Source: Cristatella mucedo
Lineage: Eukaryota > Bryozoa > Phylactolaemata > Cristatellidae
Direction of reading: 5' to 3'
Length of the DNA: 64,000 bases
Assembly: GCA_009760855.2 (NCBI GenBank)
Contig: WPIO01000001.1
Coordinates: 12,350,001-12,414,000, forward strand
Part shown: piece after piece, positions 31,777 to 39,945 of the stretch
How the letters are laid out: the number at the start of each line of letters is the position of its first letter
Numbering within the stretch: position 1 is the stretch's first letter
Program-made: the position numbers and the translations under genes
Notes under the pieces: model-generated
Seen by the model: only the letters and a program-made list of their open reading frames with translations
Told to the model about the DNA's origin: nothing
Databases searched by the model: none

Positions 31777-32618
31777 TCTATAAGAATAACCGGAACTACT
31801 AGCTCAGATTCAAAAACTTTAGTTCCACCACTAATGCTCGGATCTGATTCTGGCTGTAGTAAAATAGGCTTGAGTTGAGTTTACATATGCAAACAGAATA
31901 ATATCAAATATTACTACTGGAGTAAACGATATGCTTTGGTATAGACCAAATATGATAAACGTAAGCAACTATTCTATTGCAGTCCCAGCTGGATACTACG
32001 ACGCTCAAAAACTTGTCGCTTACTTAAATAATGCTTTACTGGGAGCAAAGGCACTTTTAAATCAAACAATCAGACTTCCAACAAATGGTATAAGGTTTAG
32101 TGTGGACATTGATGCTAAGATAATGATGCAAGTTGGTTAAGACTATATTGTACTACTCGGAACAAATTCTGGAATAATCAACTCTATCGGAGATACTTTG
32201 GGTTTTAGTTCAAACTTACAAGGCTCGTTTGATGCCGATATGGTTGGAGGAACACTATGTGAGGCAGTAGAAAAAGCTATGTACTTCTCTGGTTTTTATA
32301 AAGCTTGGAATAAAATGCAGTTGCCTGACAATTCTGGAGTAAAATGGATAAGCATTGATTATGATCTAGTTGATCCTAGTAAGAACTATGTTGAACATAA
32401 AAAAAGGATTTTTAGAACAATCATCTTTATATTTAATTGATATTGATGATATTGATCCAGGAGAAAAGGTTGCCTTACATGTTCCAAATGTTTTATTCTT
32501 GCCTACTCGTGGAGATATTGATGGTGTGAGTAGTATTACAATTAATTTAACAGATCAAAATAGGAATGCAATAAATACTATTACAGATGTTGTAGCTACT
32601 ATAGAAATTTCGAAATAA
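31774..32618 (+). pseudogene. Penton-like minor capsid protein 2
   Basis: It starts MSIRITGTTSSDSKTLVPPL, with a TGA and shift near 31,880. It then reads ..FTYANRIISNITTGVNDMLWYRPNMINVSNYSIAVPAGYYDAQKLVAYLNNAL, a TAA at ~32,138, a further open stretch (LGFSSNLQGSF..) and a shift near 32,405, ending with SITINLTDQNRNAINTITDVVATIEISK. The 'VPAGYY..LVAYLNN' segment and C-terminal strands parallel protein 1. About 280 residues. It is probably a capsomer-associated paralog. Confidence 0.55.
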
Positions 32619-32627
32619 TATAGGATG
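32618..32627 (+). promoter_or_regulatory. Viral start-codon-linked promoter motif
   Basis: ATATAGGATG ends in the start codon at 32,625, a few bases after the previous stop. Confidence 0.55.
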
Positions 32628-33065
32628 GGTAGCTATGCTAGAATTGGTCATGGAAGAATAACTGGTGAAAAATGTCATGGCTCTGGTGCACTTGACAAGA
32701 TTATTGATGGCGTTGGTAAAGCAGCACCTGTGCTAACTGGACTTAGCATGAACATTGCTAACAAAGGCATTGAAATGCATCAAGCTAGAAAATTAATTGA
32801 ATTGCAAGCAAAGAAAGAGAAGATTGACCTGGGGTATGCTAAGAAACGTAGAGATCTTGATGATAAACTTGATGAAGAAAGAAGAAAGAAAGAACTTGAG
32901 TATGGGTTAGAGAAACGTAAAAAAGAAAAAGATTATGATAGAAAGATTAAAGAGCTGGATCTTGAGATAAAACGAGCGATGCTTGAAAAACTTAAACCTA
33001 AGAAGAAATACAAAGCAAAGATGGAGGACTCTGAGGCTGAAGATTATTCAGAAACGTTAAAATAA
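32625..33065 (+). CDS. Coiled-coil virion protein, intact
   Basis: An open 146-residue frame. A Gly-rich N-terminus (MGSYARIGHGRITGEKCHGSG) is followed by an amphipathic helix with IIDGVGKAAPVLTGLSMNIAN (residues ~24-45), then a long highly charged Lys/Glu coiled coil (~55-130) and an acidic tail. Its position between penton-like and capsid genes suggests an internal capsid protein comparable to adenovirus pVI-like proteins, but no homology is proven. Confidence 0.6.
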   Translation: MGSYARIGHGRITGEKCHGSGALDKIIDGVGKAAPVLTGLSMNIANKGIEMHQARKLIELQAKKEKIDLGYAKKRRDLDDKLDEERRKKELEYGLEKRKKEKDYDRKIKELDLEIKRAMLEKLKPKKKYKAKMEDSEAEDYSETLK

Positions 33066-33094
33066 AATGATCCTAAGGCATACAAAAAAATAGA

Positions 33095-33212
33095 ATGAGT
33101 TATACAAGAATAATCTGTTGTTCCTGCTATTATGCCTGCTCCTAGAGCTGATGGTTATGGTGGATACATGAAAAAAATTGGTGCTGGTTTATACATACAG
33201 AATAAGAAATAA
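33095..33212 (+). pseudogene. Small pX-like basic virion peptide, frameshifted
   Basis: It starts MSYTRII after an AAAATAGAATG motif, shifts within ten codons, then reads PAIMPAPRADGYGGYMKKIGAGLYIQNKK to a TAA at 33,210. About 39 residues. Gly/Lys-rich peptides in this position of Polinton-like genomes resemble adenovirus core peptide pX. The call is by position and composition only. Confidence 0.4.
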
Positions 33213-33232
33213 ATTTTTACTTTTTATGTAGA

Positions 33233-34841
33233 GAAGAAGTGTTAAGTGTACCGATTGACACTATACTCAAATTAGGCGATCCTAGTTTTCCTAATTATAA
33301 GATTAAAGATTATCAATACAGAGAGTTTTATCAAAGTAATGGAAATGAGACAGATGATATTGCAAATAAACTAGTCACATTCACTGTTCCTGGCGAACAA
33401 CAACTGTGATGTGTTTTATCTGATGCTTATCTTTTGCTTGAAGGACAGTTACAAGTTCAAACAGTTGCTGGTAGTAATAACTACAATGCACTTAATAAAA
33501 ACCTTGCTGCTGCTCTTGTCAACAATGCTGGAGCATGGGTGTTTAGTTCAATGAGGATTAGACTTTGTGCTGAGGAAATAGAAAGCTATTCGTTAAAAGA
33601 GGGTCCTGGAAGTGTTTCAACTCTTATGGGATATCTCACTTATCCAAATGATTACAACCAAATAGAAGGATCTGCAACTGGACGGAAAAAAGATGAGGCA
33701 GGATCAATTGAGGATTTTTATCCTAGCACTGCCAACAACGGTGGAAACGCCATCAATGCTTTAAGCTATCCTTATCTAAGCCCACCTGCGTCTTCTGCAA
33801 CTGCTAACAAAAATGGTTTTAAATACAGAAGAGGACTTTCAAATATCTTAGCTGATAATCCTGGAACTTTTAGTATTTCACTCCCACTTTCAAGACTGTC
33901 TGGATTTTATGCTGACATGAATAAAAATCTTTATAATATTCCTTTCACACTTGAAATGACACGCACCGGCGGTAGTGATTTTGATGCTATTATAACTGGC
34001 CCAACAGGTGCAGCTGCTAATACTGCAAACGCAATTTTAGCAAGAGGATCTTCAGCAAATGGAGAAGGAGTTTGAACAACATTCAAAATTAGTATGTCAA
34101 AGATGAGACTAATGGTTCCTTGTGTTGCTCCTAAAGAAAGCATTCAAAGAGCACTTACAGATGTATCAAGTGAGAGAGCAAATAAAATCAGACTTAATTA
34201 CAGAGTCAGACGTTATGAAAATATGACACAAGCTAATTTCAACCAAGATCTAAAATAGACTAGAACACTATCTGTACAAAATACTATTGATAAAATTAGG
34301 TGGCTAATTGCTGCTGCACAAAACACAAGCAAATATAATGATTATACTGGAAATCCTTGCACATACAATCATTGCGATATTAAAAATGTGACTGTGCTTG
34401 CTAATGGTTCAAAGCAATATCCAACAGTTGCTAGAAGTAGCTATCCTAGAGATGGAAAGTGTTCGACTGCATATTTAGATTTTACAGAGTTTAGAAAACA
34501 ATATCTTGGATTAAATGAACTTACAGAGCCAGTTGGTTACTTTTCCTGAGTGGTTATCTCTTTACCCAATTTATGTAATTGATCTACAATATAATGATGA
34601 ACCTCTAAGAAGTACTTCCAAACTTGATGTAAGTATTGAGTTTAACTCTCAAATTCCTCCAGCTGCAGATGCTGGTAGTGTTGATGCTGGTGGAGCTGGT
34701 AAACCTGCAATTCCTGCTACAAACATTATGATTTAATATTTAACTATCTGTGAGAACACTGCAGAACTTACTTCTAATGGTAATGGTTCGCCGTTTACTT
34801 GCAGTAAAGGAAAATTTGTTTATGATGGAGCTGACATTTAA
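33233..34841 (+). pseudogene. Major capsid protein (double jelly-roll type)
   Basis: It reads EEVLSVPIDTILKLGDPSFPNYKIKDYQ from about 33,233. The start codon appears damaged: a TGTAGAGAAG stretch lies where a promoter-ATG would fit. In-frame TGA lies at 33,407 and 34,073 and TAG at 34,256; there is a frameshift near 34,536 and a TAA at 34,734, and the last part ends ..VYDGADI at 34,839. About 535 residues. A long beta-rich body (GAWVFSSMRIRLCAEEIESYS..) and the diagnostic-looking C-terminal strand block (WLSLYPIYVIDLQYNDEPLR..LDVSIEFNSQIPP) match Polinton/adintovirus capsid proteins. Position next to penton-like, protease and ATPase genes agrees. It cannot be made as one protein. Confidence 0.8.
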
Positions 34842-34865
34842 AAAAAAATTTAAACCAGAAATATA

Positions 34866-35696
34866 ATGAAAAGATTTGATTTTATACAAGGTTCGGATGA
34901 GTGGAAAAATCAATGTCTTTGAATATTGGAGGCTCAGAGGTTTACTCAGTGCTTGGAAATGACTTAGTATTTGAAGATCAGACAGAAGTAGATATAGAAT
35001 TAATTGCTAACAGAAAACTAAAAAAAATAAAGTGCTAATAATTCTAGTATTAGATTTCCTCCAATGTTATTCGGTAAAGTATTTGAACCTATTGCAGCTA
35101 AATTTTTAGAAATGAAACTAAAAGTAAAACTTGAGAATGCGATTGATTGCTTTAATAGTGATGCATACAGATATTCTCCTGATGGAATAATTGATAACAA
35201 TACTCTAGTTGAAATAAAATGTTTATGGAGCAGGAGTATTATTGACGACTTTATACCAAAACAATATCATGCGAAATGCTTATTAGGCTTACATATTTTA
35301 AAATTAGGTGAATGCTTTTACTCTGAATTTGAGATTTGTGTTGCTGGATTAAATTGTGAAGAACCTCCGCTAGATTACGTAGCAGCTCGTAATTTAAGAA
35401 TTCCTAATACTGATTTGGATATGCCACTTAGAGAACCAATTTGTATGCTTTTACTTAAAGATAAAAAGTATTTTGATTTTGAGTTTGACATTATAAGCAA
35501 GTATGGCAGATTTAACAATAAGAAAGCAAATGCTTATGATATAAAGTATTATATAAGAAGATGTTTGATCCAAGTGGTAGAAGAAGACGATCCTTTTAGG
35601 TTTTCTAGAATAGTTCCTATTGTTAAAGAAGGGTTAGATAGATCGAAGATTTTAATTAATAACTATATAGATGAGTCAAAGACATCATTTCAATAA
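34866..35696 (+). pseudogene. YqaJ/lambda-exonuclease-family nuclease
   Basis: It starts MKRFDFIQGSDEWKNQ (the family's first 'QGSxxW' block), shifts near 34,918 to NIGGSEVYSVLG, then near 35,035 to the 210-codon frame MLFGKVFEPIAAKFLE..., which holds YSPDGIIDNNTLVEIKC (catalytic Asp and E-x-K), and a YHAKCLLGLHILKLGE block. These viral recombinases resect dsDNA 5' ends for single-strand annealing. Its last 26 bases overlap the start of fibre D. Confidence 0.78.
35663..35673 (+). promoter_or_regulatory. Viral promoter motif inside the preceding gene
   Basis: CTATATAGATG lies within the 3' coding end of the exonuclease and supplies the start codon of fibre D. Confidence 0.5.
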
Positions 35697-36653
35697 ATGT
35701 GTAAGTAGAATAAATGGATATATATTGTCAGATCTTGATGCAAATGGAAATAGAATTATTAAAATGAGTGATCCTATAAATGCTGGAGATGTTGTAACAA
35801 AGTCATATGCTGATGCAAATTGTATTGTAAACAGTAGTACTTCCATTAATATGCAGAATAGACCGATTACAAGCCTTGCTCCAGGTATATAATTCAACGG
35901 ATGCTGTCAATGTAAGTCAATTATCCAATTATTTTAAACAATCTGGTGATACAATGACTGGAGATTGAAATATAAAAAGTTTTGCTATTACTTCTACATA
36001 TTGGAATCCTAGTGTTACTATACCAACAGTTCTTCCTGATGATTTATGTGTTACTTATGGTGGATGAAAACGAGATGAGTTACTGAAGAATTCTCCTGCT
36101 ACAACAAATTTAGATATGAATAATAACTCTATAATCAATGTTGCTGAGCCTGTTAATCCTTCAGATGCTGCAACGAAATCCTATGTTGATAAAACAGTTA
36201 AACAAATAACAGAAGTTTTTGTGCTTACATTTAATCCTAGATCAATGAATTCTATTGTTAATATTTCTATTTCTACTGCATATTCTTGGCAAAAGAAGAA
36301 TAGTCCTCCACTAATAACACTAAGTGCAATGGTTGTTGGATCGTCTAACTGCATACAACTAAGACCTAGCAACGATATGACAATAGTATCAAGAGATATA
36401 CGAGCTATAAGTACTTCACCGACTGGAACTGATTTTAAGTACTATGCATACTTTTCAAGAGTTCCGATAGAATATCATTATGTTGATAACCTAGGAAATA
36501 TGAAAGTTAATCTATTAATTAGCTACATAAGTACCTGAAAAGTACAAATGAACTAGTAGGACAATTAATTCTTTTAATTTAGTTGCTTTACGTTTACCTT
36601 TTACTAGCGGAAATAGTTTTGTGATATGCATTATTGATTCGTGTTCTAAACAA
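35671..36653 (+). pseudogene. Fibre-like protein D
   Basis: It starts MSQRHHFNKCVSRINGYILSDLDANGNRI, sharing the INGxIxSDLDAN anchor with fibre A. Fibre repeats follow: IKMSDPINAGDVVTKSYADAN, and after a shift at ~35,890 VNVSQLSNYFKQSGDTMTGD and NVAEPVNPSDAATKSYVDK. TGA codons lie at 35,966 and 36,065. A 140-codon distal domain (36,116-36,538) with beta character ends ..LLISYIST; further coding-like sequence (SFNLVALRLPFTSGNSFVICI) continues in another frame to ~36,653. It is the only plus-strand member of the four fibres. Confidence 0.68.
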
Positions 36654-36659
36654 TGATGA

Positions 36660-36959
36660 TTACAGAACAACTCGGAACACCTTTTTAAAGTGTTTCTTTG
36701 CTAAACAGTATATCTTTGCATGTCTTTGTTTAGAGTACTTATTCTTTGCATAATAAAAATCTGCACAAATGATTATCTTATTATTTTTTAAAATACCACA
36801 ATCAAAATCTGTTTCTGTACTATCTAAATTGCAGATATCGCAACGCATTTCATACTTTAACTTTGGTCTTCGTTTAACCTTTTTGCAAACTGGATGACCT
36901 GACTCTAAGTATTCAAGTTCACTAAATGACATTGAACAGCTCTCGCAAAATATTTCCAT
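36660..36959 (-). CDS. Cys-rich zinc-binding-like small protein, intact
   Basis: An open 99-residue frame from MEIFCESCSMSFSELEYL. Cys pairs occur at CESC and CDIC with further single Cys, consistent with a zinc ribbon. The start resembles MEIYCLKCKK of the protease gene at 28,978, suggesting paralogous zinc-ribbon modules. Basic centre (KKVKRRPKLKYE). Function unknown. Its promoter CTATAGAAATG is well formed. Confidence 0.55.
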   Translation of the reverse strand: MEIFCESCSMSFSELEYLESGHPVCKKVKRRPKLKYEMRCDICNLDSTETDFDCGILKNNKIIICADFYYAKNKYSKQRHAKIYCLAKKHFKKVFRVVL

Positions 36960-36967
36960 TTCTATAG
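36957..36967 (-). promoter_or_regulatory. Viral start-codon-linked promoter motif
   Basis: Minus-strand CTATAGAAATG ends in the start codon of the Cys-rich gene. It is one of the best matches to the consensus. Confidence 0.6.
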
Positions 36968-36999
36968 AATTTCATTTTTAACTCTAAATCAAAGAAAAA

Positions 37000-37846
37000 A
37001 GGAAGGGAAATTTAATCCAGATTCAGATATAAGCCAGATATTCAAACCAAGACCAAAAGTAATTCCAAAAGGTTTCTTTAATACTGTTGAACCGAATGAA
37101 AAACATCAAGCAGACATTTTATATATGCCGAATGATTCTGGATATAAATATGCTTTGAGTGTTATTGATGTTGCTAGCAGATATAAAGACTCAAGACCAC
37201 TTAAAACAGAGTCTTTTAAAGAAGTAACACAAGCCATAATAGATATTTATACAAAAAGTTTATTGAAATGGCTAAAGAAGATAACAGTAGATCCTGGATC
37301 TGAGTTTAAAGGAGAGTTCATGAAAGAAATGAAAAGACATGAAACACAAGTTGTAGAAGCTACTAGTAAAAAGAGTGTTGCACTTGTTGAAAGGATGAAC
37401 AGAACTGTAGCAGAAAGAGCCTTTATTGCTCAATATGAAAAAGAATTAGAAAACATTAATAATGGAGATTACACTAGAAATAAAGAATGGATTTATAATT
37501 TACCAAAGATTTTTGATTTATCTAAATAATAGCGTTACGAGATCAATTGGTAAAGAACCTGTAAAGGCGATAAACAAGAATCAGTAAAACTTAAGATACC
37601 AAAATATCATAGAAAGTAGGAAAACAGGAAAAATTATTAGAACTTGGAACAACTGTTAGATATTTACTAGAACCGGGTGAAGGAGAAGATGAAAAAAGAA
37701 GAAGAGCTACAGATCCTATATGGAGTTTAACTAAACACACTATTGTTAGAATAATGGTATTAAAAAAACCAGTGCGTTTTTGGGTAAATGATGTTAAAAA
37801 GAGTTTTGTTAGAGAGGAGCTTCAAGTGATTAAGCAAGAGGAGTAG
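37000..37846 (+). pseudogene. Retroviral-type (rve) integrase, N-terminally truncated
   Basis: Integrase of the element. The catalytic core has Asp in HQADILYMP (37,113-37,115), Asp in VDPGSEF (37,290-37,292) and Glu in VERMNRT (37,389-37,391), with 32 residues between the last two. A stop pair follows at ~37,527-37,532. Other frames then give a C-terminal SH3/chromo-like region (LLELGTTVRYLLEPGEG..RRATDPIWSL..FVREELQ) to 37,844. The N-terminal His/Cys zinc domain expected before the core is absent: sequence starts abruptly ~40 bp from the minus-strand gene at 36,959, and no start codon or promoter motif is present. Catalytic residues survive, but the protein does not. Confidence 0.85.
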
Positions 37847-38876
37847 TTTCTCTTTGTGAACGTTCTGCTATAATATCGTCAAACTCTTCTTTTGTAACTA
37901 CTTCATCAGATAAAGTATCTGTTATTTTTGAAATAAATTCGGTGCTAGAATTAAGAGTAAATCTTTTTCTTTAATCTATTTAAACTAAAACACCATCAAC
38001 TGCCATTAGCATTGCTGTTAATGCTGAGGGCGGAGAGTACACTAGTTATATTCGGATGTGCATGAATATGTGTTTTAGAAACTGTAACTCCTAAAGCTAC
38101 TAGTATATTTACGATTTTAATTATATATCTCGCTCTTGTTAAATTTGTTAGACACAATCTAACTTTAATGTTATATGCAACCACCTCATCATATCTTTGA
38201 AGAGCAAATTTGTTCTTAGATCTGCCGTTTTCCTATAACTATTTAAATTTTTATTTCCAAAGTTTTCTTGAAATAAATGATAGTGTATGTCTACACCTTG
38301 GAAACACGCAATCGCAAACATCATTATCTTTACTATCATAATCTGTTACTGTAATTTCTCGAACTCCTAATTCTTTAAGTTTTCTCTCATAATCATATTT
38401 TATTTTCCAAGATGTTTCATCTTTATCACAAAAACAATCATCAGTACTAACATTATTTAAATAGCAAGTGTGATGATTACAATGTGTATATTCTTTATTT
38501 TGTAATTTTAAATTTATTGATAAGGTTTCTTTATACTTCTCAGGCCATTCCATTTTACTAATTCCAGAACTTCTCTCTGTTTCACACTTTTCAATATGTT
38601 TTCTCACAAAACGCTTTCTATTTTCAATAGCTTTAGAAACAACTTGTTTTAAAATATAGTCAAAACTATAGACATTATAAACTTTATCGAATAAGCATGT
38701 TTTATCTTCTATTAAAGTATATTTTGCAATAAATATGCCAAGTTCCTTAACTTTTGAAGGTATATGTTCTGTAAGTGATCAATGATCTGAAAATATTCTA
38801 TCAACTCTTTTTTCCAAATATTTGCTTTTTATCTTTACCTCCTAAATAACGTTCTATAAGTAAAAGATAAAGACAT
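37830..38876 (-). pseudogene. Unknown viral protein at the right end
   Basis: It starts MSLSFTYRTLFR behind TTATAGTAAATG, shifts early, then reads LEKRVDRIFSD with a TGA (~38,779) and a long open part (38,607-38,251: HCNHHTCYLNNVSTDDCFCDKDETSW..) with several Cys and His. More shifts follow near 38,250 and 38,170, and the C-terminus is ..SDEVVTKEEFDDIIAERSQ, ending at 37,830. About 340 residues. A Cys/His-rich middle suggests metal binding. No family is recognised. It converges with and overlaps the integrase 3' end by about 17 bases. Confidence 0.5.
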
Positions 38877-38885
38877 TTACTATAA
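38874..38885 (-). promoter_or_regulatory. Viral start-codon-linked promoter motif
   Basis: Minus-strand TTATAGTAAATG ends in the start codon at 38,876. Confidence 0.55.
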
Positions 38886-38979
38886 ATATAAATAACTCTT
38901 TTAAATCAAATTTAGAAACTGAAAAAAATTACTATAATATATAATAATTAAATTTTTGGAATATAGTCTATTCTTTTCA

Positions 38980-39045
38980 TTGTGCAGAAGCAACACCTGT
39001 TGGAGTAGGATTTGATTTTTCTTTTTCGGACACTAACAAAAATAT
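38980..39045 (-). pseudogene. Possible C-terminal scrap of another viral gene
   Basis: The minus strand reads ..VSEKEKSNPTPTGVASAQ to a TGA at about 38,980, upstream of the 38,876 gene and truncated by the SINE at 39,045. It is too short to be sure. Confidence 0.25.
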
Positions 39046-39190
39046 AATTCATTTGTATAGCGCCCCAAGAGAGCTTAATCTCTATTCAGGCGCTTCACAT
39101 ATGCCTCCGGGCTCGAGCCCACGACCTCAGCCAGACCTTGGTCGGGGGCGAGCACCTTAACCGCTGGACCAAACCAGCTCGGCGACACTC
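39045..39190 (-). mobile_element. SINE family B, at the right edge of the viral block
   Basis: A full-length minus-strand copy: tRNA-like head ('ctggtttggtccagcggttaagg' with A box), B box 'gtgggctcgagcccg', and tail 'gtgaagcgcctgaatagag' plus 'attaagctctcttggggcgc'. It marks the end of AT-rich viral sequence; ~100 bp of host-like DNA follow before the direct repeat. Confidence 0.75.
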
Positions 39191-39291
39191 AGGAGGGCCA
39201 CTTCAAAAGGAGACCGAGCGACGCGAGGTCGAATTTTGGAGTGTGCTCGAGTGAGGGTCAAGGTGCGAAATGAAAAAATCACATACTACTA

Positions 39292-39541
39292 CCGGGAATC
39301 CGAGCCCAGCAGACGCTCGTCTACCGCTTTCCTACCAACCACGGCCCCGCCTACTCGCGGGCTATTCCATTACGTCCTCGAGGGTTTCTGTCGTCCGTTC
39401 GCCGACAAGGGTTCTCTCGTCGTCGGCTGCGGCGGGCGCTGCGGCGGGCACTGCGCCACCCGCCGCTCACGCCCAGCGATACCCGTCGAACTTTCCAGTC
39501 CAAGCGAGACCCGAATGCGGCGGCGCTTCGATCAGCACGCT
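39292..39541 (+). repeat. Right copy of the receptor 5'-flank direct repeat
   Basis: It matches 18,432-18,680 and runs on without a break into the GC- and CpG-rich DNA leading to the receptor start, so this looks like the original location. Confidence 0.85.
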
Positions 39542-39945
39542 ACGCTACGCGCGCCGTCGTCCAGGTCGCGAGGTCAGCCAATCGCGAGCTCGCCCTGTCA
39601 GGCCTCGGTGCTGACAAGTGGGCGGATCTTCAGGCATTGCGGGGCTCGCCGGTGCGGCCTCAGAGCGCACCACGCGAGCGGTAGTGATGGACGTCGAATG
39701 CTGTGAGTAGGCGAGTCTGCTGCGCCGCCCGAACGCTTCGCCGATGTGCCGCGGCCGGCCGGCGGGCCTGACGTCATCGCCACTCTGCGGCCCGCTCGAA
39801 GGTCACTGGGAGCCGCCCGCTCTCCATCATCCGCCGCCGGCAGAGAATCGACGCCGCCGGCGTCCTCTCGCGCGGCCCACCGGTCCCCGCCGCGCCGCTC
39901 TTCCTCAACGATAGACGCACATGCGAAGTCTTCCGAGTCGCGACG
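39542..39945 (+). promoter_or_regulatory. CpG-rich 5' region of the receptor gene
   Basis: Very GC-rich with dense CpG, in sharp contrast to the viral block. It probably contains promoter and 5' untranslated sequence. No TATA box is apparent, as is usual for CpG-island promoters. Confidence 0.5.

Larger units (their letters stand above)
18690..39045. mobile_element. Endogenized Polinton/adintovirus-like DNA virus, decayed
   Basis: This block has very low GC against GC-rich or mixed flanks, tightly packed genes on both strands and a shared promoter motif. It contains the hallmark set: protein-primed PolB, retroviral-type integrase, A32/FtsK-type ATPase, adenain-type protease, double-jelly-roll capsid, penton-like proteins and a PLA2 virion protein. 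Knowledge: this combination defines Polintons (Mavericks) and adintoviruses. No terminal inverted repeats are seen. PolB lacks its N-terminus at the left edge, and the right end is cut by a SINE. Numerous frameshifts and stops show it is a fossil copy, though several genes remain open. Confidence 0.9.

Noticed and set aside
20869-36959. The AT-rich block as bacterial prophage contamination, given the phage-like fibres, HNH and YqaJ genes
   Set aside because: It carries Polinton-type integrase, protein-primed PolB, adenain-type protease and double-jelly-roll capsid, lacks ribosome-binding sites, and ends in a host-type SINE and host repeat sequence.
18690-39045. An alternative genetic code (TAA/TAG read as Gln, or TGA as Trp) that would restore many viral genes
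   Set aside because: TAA and TAG also end genes just before the next promoter (for example the tandem stops at 29,682-29,687), real frameshifts are present as well, and at least one stop (19,887) replaces a non-Gln site. Ordinary decay explains the data better.
18432-39541. The 250-bp direct repeats as viral LTRs or an integrase target duplication
   Set aside because: They are host receptor-flank sequence, have no viral content, are far too long for a target duplication and differ by ~5%.
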